A DNA stretch of 64,000 bases from Balanoglossus misakiensis (Eukaryota > Hemichordata), in assembly GCA_040954595.2 (NCBI GenBank), contig CM082596.2, positions 1,612,001-1,676,000 of the forward strand, in the 5' to 3' direction. Below are positions 35,545 through 50,300 of this stretch, piece by piece. How positions within the stretch are numbered: position 1 is the stretch's first letter; every line of letters begins with the position of its first letter. The notes under the pieces were generated by a model. It ran no database searches. It saw only the letters and a program-made list of their open reading frames with translations, and had not been told where the DNA came from. Made by a program: the position numbers and the translations under genes.

Positions 35545-38500
35545 CGCAGGTATGTGTGGCAATTATACGCAATAATCTTTCCAAGTCTTTCAATATTCCA
35601 AATTAATTAAATATATAATCTTCAGTTATTAGCCCCTGGCTTTGAAAAGACTGCCTGAAAAATAAAAGGAGAATTATGTCAATTTTACTTCTCTACGGAT
35701 GTAGACAATTACAATTTCCATAATGCGCTGATCATGTATTGAAACCTTTATGTGTTTCACTCTTTCACTACAACCATTTGTACAACGAAAATGTTTCCAA
35801 GTCATATTTGTTTGTTGGAATGTCTAATGAAATTGTAACAGCCTCACCACATTGAAATCCAGCTATCTCAGTCAATCCGAACCCTAACCTGCCTACTGGG
35901 CAACCACAGCTACACAATTTAGCTCAGTCATGACAGCCATAATGGCATATATCAAATCATGGCAAGCAATCACTGGTATACAGTAAATACTGTAATGATT
36001 GATAAGCAGGAAGAAGGAAGCATTGTGAACACAACTCTATATTTAGATACTGACCAAGGTATAACACTGGTAACAATGGAATCATATTAATATTGCATAA
36101 TTAATAAAATGTAATCTGTGAGAAGTGCACTTTAACTTGTTAAGTATAATATTTTGGTTCCTTTTCCCCCTTTAGTAGAATCAGACACAAACACTCTTTG
36201 ACCTTAGTCAACCCTCTAACAACCTTTATATAACATGGACTTTCATTTTCTGGAGCACTACAAGTGTTGTATAAATGTGTGTGGCAATGTACCAGAATGA
36301 TTAGCACGAAACCTAGAATAGTTGGTTTCTTTTAATCATTTTTATTGCCAATATTTTATAGTTGAATTTGGTATGAAACCCCACAGAATGTTCATACATA
36401 ATTATATTAAACTCTTTCATTTCACTAAATGCCAAACGACATATTAAACATTTTAACCCTAGGAATAAGAGAATAAGTTAACAAATATGGTACAAAAGTT
36501 TGTCAAAACATCCTGTTCCGGCTACCCTGTCCTCCATATTGATTTTTCAAGGCCAGAGTTTTATATTTGAACAATGCTATGTCCCCTGATGACTCAGTCT
36601 CATACTGCACAATCTTGGTGTCAGTCTTCGATGTCTCCTCGATGAATAACAATACTTCCTTAGTAGATGATTGTATTCTAAGTATAGCCCTGTAAATCCC
36701 CTGTTACATGTTTTTGCAGACATAGCTGTTTTAGCAGACTGCAGCAGCTGGCCTTTTCCAACATCTCTGACAAAGCCTATCATACATGCACAAATGATAC
36801 TATGCGCAAAAATTACATGAGTAATGCATTCTCAATGCTGCATAGATGTCAAAGTGACAAGTTAATTGCAATAATGTCAGTTTCTACAAATGATAGTAGT
36901 GAGTAATCTATTTCACTTGCATGGCAAACTGGTGTTTACAAGATAAAATAATCATCAATTTAAAGGAATTAACTGAATGTTTATAAACAAATTCAGGAAT
37001 AGAGTTCCTGGAAGTAACATGAGATCCTCCATTATCGATACCCCAGGTGAAATCAGTAGATTACGTCACCACAATGGCATGTAAACAAATTGCATGCAAC
37101 CCCCATGGTGTCAATTACTGTTCCAGATATTTTCACTGCTAGTTGTCAACTACGATCATGATCATCATTGAAATTACAAGTTTACATGTGTTTTGAGTTT
37201 TGATCCTTCAAGGCACTGCGGTATCATTGAAAAAGACCGGGTTCAAGGCCATTTACTTTCTCAATGTTACTGCGTCCCAAAACCCGGTACATGGGATGTC
37301 ACATATCAATCATTACGAAACTTGTCAAAAGGACGTTGATTGTTAAATGGGTTGGAAACATACAACTTCTAAACCATTCACACATTTGAGGAATAAACGC
37401 ACACCATCCACCTGTGTCTTAATTAACTGAAAGTCCGCAAACTAAGGTCCCCAATAATAATTTACATACAATTATAAATCATCGCATTTGAGATACCATA
37501 CAAAACCCGTGACTACCACCACTAGCCAGTATGTACGTCACGTCATCAAACTTTCGATTGCCTTGGACAATCGAGTGGAAGCCGTAAGGGGCAAACTGTA
37601 CCACGGTCTACTTACAACCCGTGACGACTGTTTTCTCTGAATGTTCCACCCCGATTACGAGCAGATAGTGGAGTTCGCAGAACATTAATTATGACTCGGG
37701 CGTAGAGAAACAAACCAGGAAGGCAGCCATTTTGAAGAGACTGTGTCAAAAGGGACACCGTATAACTTCAAAATAAGACAGTATTGACATTCCAGAATCG
37801 AATGCACCAAAGAACATGTACTTACTTCTACTAGCAGTCTGTCAGATCCCTTAATATATTTATAGAATCCCGAAAAATGGGTTGTTATAGTTTGTTTCCT
37901 ATCAATTACTACTACGTCGTACCACCCTCTCACTGTGACCGAACAACACCTCTCTAGAACAACTTACAAGAGCGGTATATCAGTCCGCCGTACAGTCAAC
38001 ATTAATCAAAAGGATCGGAAAACGAAGCTTGCTTAAATCATAATGAATTCCACGAGAACATATACTCACCAACAGAGTTACAAAATCCTACCAACTTTTG
38101 TATAATGATGACAGAGTTGGTACAGCTTATGTACTATGTGATAATCGGCCTGGGGAAGAACACAGGTACACCCCTGATTGTTGTTTCCTTTCGTTGGACA
38201 CCCGTAGGATCCATATAGAATGACGTCATCGATAGGGTCTTACTCTCTCGCGTTTTGCGAGAAAATGAGACTTCGACGTGGTTCATAAAAATGACCTATT
38301 GACCTTTCTGGAAGGCATGTAAAGGTCATAGCGAACGCGAAAGAAAAACATATATCGTGAATAAATGTTAAAAATTAGTCACGGATACACTTTTATTGCT
38401 AAAAATTAGGATCCATTTATAGTTGAGCAACGTCATTCCTGATTAAATATATCCCAGTGTGAGAACCGAATTCGCAGCACATGAAACGTTGTTGAACGAG

Positions 38501-38766
38501 GCTATGGAATGGAATCATAGCAACCATCAACAAAAATAGGGCCCAGCTGCGTTCGAAAGGGACATCCTCCGCGACAACGCGAGAAAACAGTAGACTGTTG
38601 GACTTGTTGCTCTGCCGGCCTCCTGAAGACGATCGTTCAGATTTTACGTAACTGTGCCTTCATCATTTCAGCAAAAACAATCTTGACGACACCCAGAAAC
38701 AAGTTGGAGACCCTGGGTAACCCAGAAGATTCCCAAAGTTATTAATTGAACTTTTTGAACTTCAAC
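35545..38766. promoter_or_regulatory. RAB5 leader intron and RAB5/EFHB divergent promoter
   Basis: The RAB5 leader continues to an acceptor at 35654. Candidate minus-strand donors for its non-coding first exon lie at about 38070 (TTG|GTGAGT), 37966, 37820 and 37609, suggesting alternative first exons. A perfect palindromic CRE, TGACGTCA, sits at 38221-38228, just upstream of the 38070 candidate. EFHB reads away to the right, starting at 38767, with an in-frame TAA at 38743. No coding sequence is evident in between. Confidence 0.45.
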
Positions 38767-41700
38767 ATGGAAACTGTTCAGCTTGTAACGAAGGGGATCC
38801 CCGTCCAAAGCAACTATGGAAAGTACACCGATCGAAACCGTGACATCGATGCGGTAAGTTACAATAGATTGTTGATAAAATATAAGCAGTCGACAGTGTT
38901 TTGTACAATGAGTTTGCTTGCTCATATGAATTTTGATTCATAATTCTCCATTCACATTTCATTGAAATCGACATTACAAGTTATCAATGACACAACACCA
39001 TTACATGTGTTTAATATGTAGATGGATAATGAAAAAGTCTTGCTGGGAAACACAAAAAATAAATTAAGAGAGTAATCAACATGACAAATAAAAATTACAA
39101 TACCTTCCTATGTTCATATATATATATCCATCAAGTCCCAATTCTTTTGTCATTTGATGATGTACATGTATCCCTCAATGACTAATGAATAGTTTTTGAT
39201 CATTTTGTTGAAGGCTGGTAAACTGATGAGCGTGCGGGGAGACAGTGCCAAAGACTGCCTACTTCACGACCAAAGAGCACCAACTCCGGATACCGTTAAG
39301 AAATTTAAGAACTTTTTTGAGCCTGAACCAAGTGCGGCACGCGTATTCTACGGCAGAGCAAACGATCCTGACGTAGCTTCTACAATAGTCCATGGAATCA
39401 GTACCAGACCATCTGATTCTGTAAGTTGATCTTAAGGGTTACATACATATACATATGTATAGTTATATGTATATTATAATATTTTCATATGATGTGAGAA
39501 TATTGAGGACTGGAACAATAACACCATCATGATGAATTACTGTGATCCAGAACTCACCTGCAGCTGAATAAGTAATGTTCATTGTGTGCAGATCATTGTG
39601 AGCAATAATGGTTGTATGTTTACTTCAATCCTCTTTTGTAAACACTTTCATCAAAAGTTGCCATACACAATCTCACCGTTGTTGTACATGCTGTTTTTCT
39701 TACAGGCGGGTGACCTTGCAAATCCCAGACCAAAGTCTTTATACCACCAGCGTATGCTTGATAAGAAAGACATGCTGTATGCCAGCAAACAGAAAGCACC
39801 TCTGGGCAAATCTTATGATCAGAGTCCAGGACTTCCCAATGGGTTAGATGTTACACAAGTACGCTTTGGAATTAAAAATGTCTTTGGTAAGTATTTGTGT
39901 CTAAGAAAATAACTATAAAGTGGAATTTTATCTATCTTTTGACTGGCCACTGTAGACATGTTGCCCGAAGGGGAAGAAAGGAAACCCAAGCTTATTTGAA
40001 AGACAATTTCCCTTTCAGATGGCAGTGCTGGCGAACTTGTGTCTCCAAACAAAACTTATGAGCAGGTCATATCAGAGGGAAATGAAGGTCATGATCTGTA
40101 CATCGTCACTCACAATGACTATGATGTTGGTGAAAAAAAGGACAGGCAGTACGACTGGTCATGCTATGCCAAGGATAGCAGATTTGGCGTTCCGACTCCT
40201 CACGATAACGACGGCAGGCATGTGAAGAAAACACTGAAGTGGTTGCATGATGCACAGGCGTAAGTTAGACTAGTTGTGTCAGATTGCTTTGTCTGGTTAG
40301 ACAAGTTTATTGTAATATGAAGTGATGAAAGAGACAGAGAGAAGGGGTGGTTCAAGAAAAGTACTACAAATCAAGAGACATACTAAAAGTAATTTCTCTT
40401 ATCCTGTTTCAGTGAGAAAGCAGCCAAAATAGTTTCCAAGAGAGTTGATGATTTCCGTGAACGCACACAACCTCAGCTGGGTCAAGTCCACGACCCGATC
40501 AAAGACACCTTGAGAGTGGCACCTGATCACACCTTTGGTATAATGTTAAGGCCAGATGAATATGGAGCAGGCGATCTCTTACACGGACGAGTTCCTGGCA
40601 ATTATCTTCGAGGAAAAGAAAGAGAGAGGGGTGTCATTGCCGCCATTAGACAACATCTCAAGAAAGCCAACTTCCACAATTTCAATGACCTCACAGCAGC
40701 ATTTCACCACTATGATAAGGTAATGTTCAGTTATATTTTTCTTTCCTTTGCTCTCATCCAATGAACTCCACTAGATCTTGTGACATCTCGCGTGGTCAGG
40801 CAGTTTATATGGGAGGGCAAACAAACACATTTTGGTGTGGTTAATTGTGTGAGGCTAATTATTGACATCAATGTTTAATTGCAGAACGGTGATGGAAAAA
40901 TCGACATCAATGAGCTCCGAGAATGTTGCGTACAATTCAATTTGCCTGTGGAACCAGAACTTCTAGAACAATTAGTGTATGCTTGTGATGCCAACGGCGA
41001 TGGATACATCGACTATACGGAATTTGCCAATTTCCTCAACTGGAAAGACAAGATGAGTCAGGGAATCGAGAGCAAGAGGGAAGGAGATGTGGAAGTTTTG
41101 CAGAAGCAGATCGACAGAGCCATCGGTGAACACAGGACATCAGCTTCCATGATCAATGCCACTATTGGGGGACCAGTCTCAGCCAAAGGTGAGAATTGGG
41201 AAACTGGTTGCTATTTTGTTTGAATCTGCTTTCATTATCCTGAATGCTGGTTCAGTAATTTGAGAAATGAAGACATTTAAATTGATTAATATCATACAGA
41301 TGATTAAAAGTTAAAGGTGTGTCTTTTGCTCAAGGTTTCCGGTGTTACGGAGTGCCAACAATACGCAGTGATGTCCCCGCACCAAGGAATCGTCGAATCT
41401 CAGATCGTACAAACTACGGAGATGAATCTGACGCATATGGTCTGGTGAATCCATCCATCTACAGCAACCGAGGAGTCTATGAGAAAGATTTCTTCCAGCC
41501 AAGGAGTAAACAGGAGGCAAGTATTAAAACCAACTGTGACCATTCAGCTAGCTGTATGTGTCATACCTATTACCTTTCTAAATGTTGGAAACTAAAAGAA
41601 AACATTGACAGATCAAGAATTGCTTATTTTGCATTGTAATTAATATATATGATAAAATGTAATGCCTACCTGTTGTACTCATTTTTGTTTGTGGATAATT

Positions 41701-41873
41701 TCCCTCACCAGATCAGGATAATATTCACCAGACTTGGCGTTGAAATGGACGAAGACACATTTGAAAAGCTTTGGCAGGAAGCAGCATCTCGAAACGACAG
41801 AGGTCAGGTCAGCGTGGAGAGCTTCAGACATGTACTTGACCAAGTTCAAGCACAACAACTGGCCATGTCATAG
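38767..41873 (+). CDS. EFHB: EF-hand domain family member B (ciliary MIP, CFAP21)
   Basis: Eight exons (38767-38853, 39214-39420, 39706-39886, 40019-40259, 40413-40719, 40885-41188, 41335-41516, 41712-41873) give 556 aa; human EFHB is about 830 with a long N-terminal extension missing here. Family-typical segments include VTKGIPVQSNYGK near the start, FGIMLRPDEYGAGDLLHG and two canonical EF-hands, loops 340-351 (DKNGDGKIDINE) and 376-387 (DANGDGYIDYTE). A third, degenerate EF-hand is in the last exon. The protein is a microtubule inner protein of motile axonemes; vertebrate EFHB has also been linked to store-operated calcium entry. Intron 7 has a GC donor (GAG|GCAAGT), the only way to keep frame. 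The start is fixed by an in-frame TAA 24 bases upstream. Confidence 0.95.
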
Positions 41874-44391
41874 TTTACCAACATTTACCAAAAAAGACAG
41901 CATTATAAACATTACCATGGCAATGTGTAATGACAAAGTCATTGCCATGGCTGTATTTAACATTACATTTGTTTTATCCATTTGCCATCAAAGTTTGAAT
42001 TGACAGTATTGAGGAAGATTGACATTCAGCTGATATTTTTAATCCTTGCAGCTTTCAGTTTTCATCTTGAAAAGTTGTTTCTATGCAGTTGACAGATGAC
42101 CATATCACCTTTTCAACCCTTAATATGCAAAAACACACAATTACACTTCAAATTGTTAATTCATTTTGTGCTATGCAGTTCTGACAATGTAAATACGTGT
42201 TCAACGTTTGCAGTTTCAATTTCTAGAAAACTTGGAAGTTTTCACTTTTACCAACTTTACATTCTTAAATATGCAACTTTTGTCCATTGTACATCAATAA
42301 TAAAAATTGGAAGTACTTTAAATATTGTATTATGTATTCCTGAAATACGTATTGTAAGCAATTATAAACAAACTGAGGTTCTAGTTGTGCAGTTTGCTAT
42401 GCAGTATTGAATGATCTTTAACATTTTTACAAGAGTTTATGGTTGATACAGTGTGCATCATATGAAGGTTTCCGTCCAAACCAATTATAGTATTCTTCAT
42501 GCAAATGTTTATGCTTTAAATCTTGCAGTATTCCACCTGATGAAGCTTATTATGCAACTTTCAAATGTGATGATATTTTGACTTGTATATTACCTACTAA
42601 TCTTAGCCAGGTTTTGAAATGTTTTTAGTCAAGTTCATGATCACATGTCAGTTTGAAGCAGATGGTATATGCAGATTGGTTGGTAATCAACCAATCAGGA
42701 TACAGTATTACCAATTGTTGATCAGAGCAGGGTAGCCAGGTACAACTGAAAACAGAATGAATTTTTCTGATGTGTTGCACCAAAGACATTTCATGTACAT
42801 TTGTAATTGAAATCATATCAGTATTGTGAGTCCAGATTGGAAGAACACGATTCCATATCATAGCATGCCATATCATACACAAAAAAATAGTCGATCTCTT
42901 TGCCATGATGTGACCTGTGTGAAATAACACCTGCTGTGGCAAGCTTTAAAATCCATCTAACCAACAGGCAGTATTTTTATATTCTCCATGAGTGCCCATG
43001 CAGAGCCTATGCAGTTTTCAGAGATTTTTCTGTTTAAATCTCACAGCATCCAATGTATCAAATACCACAAGTATTTACCTGACAGTAAAACAACCTTGAG
43101 TGGACTTCGCATTTTCTGTTAGTCCATTTTCAACTTTTATTTGTTTTTGCGCTGGACAGCAATAAAAAAAGTGGATACAGACACGCAATTAAAATAATTA
43201 AAATGCGAACTCTCAATATTGTAAATACCATTGCACATGAAAACATGTATGAACTTTGACATAAAATAAATGTATATTTACAATTCAACATGTTTGTATT
43301 GTCTGTTTAATCCTTTGTGGATTAACTGTCTGGGACCAGTCCATGTCTCAAAACAGAATGATCACAGTCTCACCATTAAAAATTCACCCTTTTCCCACTT
43401 CAGAGTGGTTCAATCCTGTTGTTTGACAACAAAACGACTGGACCAAGAACAGGAAAAGGGGGAGTGTAATGATAATGTCACCCACCCACACACACAACCC
43501 CTGGCTATAGTATGGAACATCGCATGATGAAAGATTAATGAGACATACCTGGACACTATTTGCTCACGTCTGTTTACATATGTATAACTGCATACTTTTG
43601 TACACCCCAAAATGAAATCCTTTTAGCGAATTCAATATTGCATAACTGGGAAAAGTATATTCTTTGGTTCACTGAGTACATGTCATCACATGACAGGCAA
43701 ATTCTGAACCTTGAAATGGTCCAAATGAAAGCCCCCCACATAACATTATGCTGAGAGACAATTATTTCTGATGTGAATGTTTAAATTACAGACAATAATA
43801 TTTAACTGCTCTTGAAGTATTAGCATACAATTCAATTTCTGCAAAATTTGAGTTACATTCAGAGAGTCTGGGATTACGTATTAGAAGGGCAGACCACTTC
43901 TGATGACTAAAACCATACAGATAAATATCCACATTATTATTCCCCCAAATCTCATTTTTAAAACTCTCTCCATAAATAATCTACAAACAAACTGATTCTC
44001 TCCACAATCAGTATTTTTAAAATGGCAACATTCTCTTTCATTACCAATCTCATTCAAACATGCATCAAAACCAGTGTGAGCTAGCTGATACACCCAAAAC
44101 AATTTACAACAATACATGATCGTCAGAGTATTTTATACATCTATAGGGCTCACACAGCAAATTTCACCACAGAATATAAGTAAACATTTTCCAACCCTTT
44201 GGTCAAACCAAATTATTTCAATAGGAAGGCTGGTCCCATCTATAATAAAGAGGGGCTGGGTTACACAGATTATGTTAGACATACAAGCCACTATACACTG
44301 GAGCTGTCCTTCATTTCTCTTTGAGAAACCGTGTCAACAACTACACTGACATTGCAACTACCTCACCAGACTTTGCTTCCAATATTGCACA
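41874..44391. other. Convergent 3' UTRs of EFHB and PIKFYVE
   Basis: No coding sequence. Plus-strand AATAAA at 42298-42303 and 43265-43270 could end EFHB transcripts. On the minus strand no canonical TTTATT was found near the PIKFYVE stop; TTTAAT at about 43305 (minus ATTAAA) is one candidate. The sequence is AT-rich and otherwise unremarkable. Confidence 0.4.
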
Positions 44392-47300
44392 TCAACATTC
44401 CACATCTCTTCCCAAACTTGTCCATCTATCCGGCACCATCAGGAAGTACTTGTCCATGGCTTCCAGGAATCTGGTTCGGTATAACTCCGGGGAAACCACA
44501 GTTGGCATTTTGCCTTGATAACACAGAACAGAGACAGTGATTTCATCAGCTCTTGGCGATACACAACACCAAAAATGATTCACTTCTGAGAAAAGAGAGT
44601 TTCTTTCTGTAACTCTTATCGTTTGCTGAGTAATCACAATCATTACCTTGCCCTCCAAGGATACCAGACGATTTCACTACCATCTCAAGTTTCTTGTCCC
44701 ATGTAAATGTTCGAATGTAATCTGACCAAAACAAATAGACATGGACATATAATTTACAAACAAATCACTTTTTGTATGGCAGCTGTCATTGAATAATGAC
44801 ATTCCAAAGAGGATGACCCCCTCGTAGATCATAAATTTAGAATAATGCTAAACTACTGTGCATGACAAACTTACCAATAATTCCAACCACCAGTTCCCGT
44901 CTGCTTTCATCAATTCCCACCAGCAGAGAGTAATCCATGACCAGATGATCGGCTAAAAACTGGGAATCTTTGTAAATGGCCATTGTCAGTGCTGTCTTGG
45001 AATGTGTGCGGATATACAATGGAGAGTCTACAACATCTGTTGGGATCAAGAAAATAAATAACACTAATTTTACCTTGTCCCTGTTAATCATAGGAAGTGA
45101 CAGTATTCATTAAATTCTCAGCACAAATGTCTAACTTCATCTCGTGAAACTGATAGATGCCTGAGGAAAAAGTGAATCAAAACCAAACTTACATTTCAGA
45201 AGGTTTTCATCCATCAAGACCAAGTCTTCCGTCTCTTCTCCAGACACTTTGACATGACGATTTCTCATGGATCCTTTCAGATCGAACACCTGCAAGTTAA
45301 ATTGGATACAATCACTTCTGATTTACATATACCTGTACATGGTTAAACCTGAACTGAACTCCGAATGTACATAACAACATCCTTAATATCCTACCTGTGC
45401 CATCTTCCTTTCATAGAAGAGGTTTTCCATGACGAGCAGATCTTGTTTCATAGTGTTATTAGTCTGTGAGTTACGGAACCCAACTCTGTACACTCCAAGT
45501 ATTTTAGCCAGTGTTGTTGGTCTCTGTGAAATAGGAAAGACAGACAAGTTTGATATGTGATAGGAATTCAAGAAACATCAGCAGTGAGGAAAGTCAGCTC
45601 ATAACTGTAATGTGGAGGCCATAGTATTCAAATTCTTTCAAGATGATTGTCTTCCGGAATTTTTAGGGTCAGACTATCACATCCTTACCTGCATTTCACA
45701 GGCTGAGTGGATGTACTGGAAATAGTGCGGAGCAAACTCTGTGAAAGACTGAACTTCAAGACGAGACATCTGTTTTAGGATGAAACGATCATCTACAGTG
45801 AGAAAATATTATCAGACTATGAATATTTTTGAATATAACATGCAATGCAAGAGAGTATGAATGTTCCAACATTCAAGAGGAAAAAGTCAGTAATATCTGT
45901 CCAACATTCACTACAAGCCACACTCTCTCACCCGCAGTCTTGCAGAATGTTGATCCAGACTTTCCACCTCTGGCAACCCACGGAATGCAATGCGACAGAG
46001 AGCGGATGTACGCTTCCTCTCCGTACGGGAATACGGTCTTCCGCAACATCCGGAACTGTTCAGCAAAGTACACCCGGCAGTAGTACTTGGCTGTGTTATC
46101 GGAAAACTGGAGTTCAATGTGGGGGTTTGGTGGATGGTGTTGGCTGCTTTTTTCTTCTTTGTGTAAGAAACTGAAATCGGTCTCATCAGAGAATGCTGTG
46201 AAAGCAAGAAAACAAACTAACTGTTAACATGAGACCATAGCCATTGATTCCTTGTATAGCAGGGTAAGCTGACCATGCAATGTTTGTGTAGGGTTCCCCC
46301 CAAATCATGGAAAACAATAAAATTACCAGAAGACATGAGTCATATCATGTATCCATATTTACCCTTATTATCTCTGTTATTTTCATCCAAAGGTGAATCA
46401 ATCTCATCTTCTACTCTGTAATACACACTATCAGCACCTCTCAGTTCATTGTTTTCATTACTTTGTTGTTTAGGTCTGCTGTAGGTGTACGTGTAGGCTG
46501 GTGAATTGGAAAGACTGCCTTTCAGAAATGCCAACACTTTGCTGCCAGGCCGACCTGCAAAAGATACAGCAACTTTTCAGTATATCTTTCATATCATAAG
46601 CATTTAGAATTTTCCACGTCACCCCAAAATCATTGGACATATTTATGGTGTGTCAGTCCTGAAAGATGCGATAACTTATCTCACCTGATGACGGTTTTTG
46701 GTCAAGCGTCCTTTCCAACGATGCTGTATTCTTCAATATTGATGGTTTCTGTGACTTGGGTTTGGTCATTGGACTGTTACTGGCTGAACTGGACGTTGAT
46801 GATGTCATCAGGTCCAGGTATGATTTAACACCTTGTTTGAATTCGCTGAGTTTCTGGTCATATGTCTTGCAGCTAGACAAGCAAGTGATTAAAAGACAAA
46901 GTTATTTAGTGATACATGATCACTGAATTCATTAACTGTCAGATGATTTGATTTGATTTGATTTGACTTCTGTTCATTACATAGGTGGCTCATATAACTA
47001 CATGTAGCATTTTTGGTGGGAGTTCTGTAATACTAATAGATGACTTACCAAAGAGCATAGGCTATGATAGAGCTAGGCTCTGTGTCAATGACAGCCACTG
47101 GTATCCTGGATGGTGGTAATGTGTAGTGCTCATCCAGAGAACTGTAGGATTAATTAAAAATATCATATGACAATGAAGATGATGACCAAGTTGTACAAGA
47201 GAAGTGAAGACCAGTATAGATTTCATTGTTATGATCTTAAACACACAACACCTACTTACAATGGTCCTGCTAACGGTGTATACATTGGTCCTGACAGTAA

Positions 47301-50300
47301 GTTTGCTATAATTGTTTTCATTGTTGCAGATCTCTTGTCACTTGTTTTAGATGTTGTGGAATCATCAGCATTGGTTGCTTGGTCTGCAGACTCTACTGTG
47401 ATGGTGATGCTGGCCGGAGATGAAACTGAAACAGAGAACAATCTTTTTAAGATTAACAGATTGTTTTTTAAAAACTTGTTTTCAAGCAATGACATTGCAA
47501 AACATTTGGCAATTGTTTATGATGTAAAGCATGATCTCATTGGCTGAAGGACAATCACTTTGAAGGACAAAGCATGTAGTGGCCAGATGTACTGGTCTCA
47601 GAATGCAAATGAGAGAGCAGCAAAGTGGATGGTACAATGTACTTATGATTTCACTGTATACAGAACTTAATCAAGCTGTTCAGGTAGGAATGAGACATCT
47701 GGTAATGCTGCTATTAAAACCGATATTTCCTTTCAATCTGTTGAAATATCTTTTTGAGACGATGCAAAGTCTTTGACATGACTTACATTGCTTTATAAAG
47801 CTAGGTTTATCTTCTAGAGATTTAACTCTCCTGTGACCTGGTTTAGTGACATATTTAAGATTGCCTTGTTGTTGTCGCATCTCTGAGAAAGCAAGAATAA
47901 GCAGCAAAGCATAGTGAAGAGGCACTGAATTACATTTACGGCTTCCCAATTATCAGATGGTGAGTCATCAAGCAAGAGAGCATGAAAGTTGAGAAGTGCA
48001 TGAAAGTGAACGATTACTTCATTGAAGACAGCTGGGTGTATGTACTGATATATAAGGGAACACTTGAGAATAAAATACCTTGACTTGTTCCCTCTGCAGG
48101 CATTTCACAGATGTCGTATTCTTCCAACATTCCAGTCAACGAGGTTTGACTTTCTACAGTCTTGATGGACTCTTCAGGTAAAATTGCTGAAATGCCTGGT
48201 GTGATACCATACTCTGAGGTTTGGCTTGGGTTTCGTGATTTTCTTTGTTGACCTGATATCAAAGTATAATAAAAATATTTGTTTTCTCTTTGTGGTAATG
48301 AGATGTTTTTAACTGAAATACTGAACCAGACGGAAAATTACGAATACTGAGTAAAAGATCACCTGGTATCTTGAGATTACTTGACTGTGGCCCCCACGTT
48401 ATTGCTCTTAGTAACGGAGGATGATTTCCTCTAGATGTTCCCTGTTGTGCTGTTGCCGTGTCAACTGTTGCCTTTCTGACGTTGTCTTCTCTGAGCAATG
48501 GAGCGGATTCTGATGCTGATATAGCTGGATTGATCCGAGGGGAACGATCTGTTCCTTCTGTTATGTCTGTTGGCGTCAAGGTGGCTATGTTGTCATCGTC
48601 GGTCTGGCAGGAGGCCTTGGATATTTCAGGCACGGCCCTGTGTGTTGGCTAAGTGGAAAAGAATACATGTGTATTACTACTAAGAGTTTGAGCTTGCATT
48701 TGATGATATATTGATATATTGGGGAGTTACAAGTATTTTTCCACATAAAATTTACAAATGTACAGGCAAACAGAGCAGAGACAGAGCAGAGCAGAGCAAT
48801 GCTCAAAACTTTTATAGAAAGCACACTTCTTTAATACCTCATTCATGACTGCACTATCAGTTTCATCTCCATTCTTGCCAGCATTCTTGTTTTTCTTCAT
48901 GTTTCTCTCTTGCTGAATCAATTCTGACAACCTACAGGACAGATATATGTGTACAAGAATGATGAAGTACTTTTCCAACAGTGTGAGCAAAGGGACCTCT
49001 GACTCAAGGTGACTGATACACACTGACACTAAGAAAAATCAGTGGAACTTTAACAACAGAGTCATGAGGACTTCGGAATTTTTGTGTCTACTTCAAGAGC
49101 TGCAGATTCTTACCTGTCATTCCAAAGGGCAATAACTTCACATATTGATTTCTTGACACGAAATATATTGCTGAGATAACTGTAAATGGCATCATGCATT
49201 TTAGCTGTTGAAGGAATCATAAAAACATTTACATTTGTTACAACCAAATTTAGAAATGGGTGACGCGCACTTTGGTTGTATTTAGAGGTTACATTTCTGC
49301 ATCACTGTTGCAAACTTACTTGGATAATCAGTTCTGTAGTGGTTTTCAGGGTCTTTGACATAGTCTTCAAACTCTCCTGTTGTCAAGGAAGCCTGTAGAC
49401 TATCCACCATTTCCCTGAAGTGTAACTGGTCCAGCTGTAGTGTAGGCAATGAAAAAATAACCACAGTGATGCACAGACTTCTGGAATATAATTTCCAAAT
49501 AAATTCAAGCATCACATTTGAGACAGCTCAGATTTTACTGTAGATTCTAAATCCACTTTATTATTTCGCATACCTTCTGTTGAGTGATGAAATCTTTGAG
49601 TTTCCTGGCCCTGGCTGGAGTGGAAGATTCGCTCTTCAGTGTCATAATCCGTTCCAGAATATCACTGTACACTTTGTGACCACTGCATCCAAAAAAAACA
49701 AGGAAAATACATCACATTATGAAATCAAATCGATGGTTTCACTCAAGAATCTCACCAGCAACCACCCAATGCTTTTGTAACCTTAGGTATAGTAGGAGTC
49801 AACTTACTTTACTGACAGACGTTTGACTTCTCTTGTGTATTCCTTCCAAGATTTGAATTTCACTTTGAACTGGATGAAGATAGATGGTAATGAGACTTCC
49901 CTCAGTGTAATTCGACTGTACCTGTTGAAAGATCACAGATTCATCAGGCTCAAATCATTATCAATGAAAAAAATCACAAATAAATCTACAATTTACAGAA
50001 CTGTAAATGCCAGGCCTACTTACTTGAAAGAAGCCACCATATTCTGGAAACCAAAGTACTGATAGTGATCGTGGTGTAAGGAATGCGGGCAGGGCTCCAG
50101 ACTTGCACGGCGGCCATATTTGTCACCATAGAAACGGATCTCCAGATACTTTGCAAATGACAGCGACCAGCTATCTTGAGTCATTGGAACAACTGGAGTC
50201 ACCTGTCAACAGACATAATCACATTTAATATTTTTTCTTGAATACAGAAGTCAGAATGTAACATAAAACAACTGATTATTTCTCCGTGTTTGACAGAGTT

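Noticed and set aside
38700-38722. RFX X-box-like sequence before EFHB (GACCCTGGGTAAC)
   Set aside because: It misses one pyrimidine of the first half-site, so it does not meet the X-box consensus despite the ciliary context.
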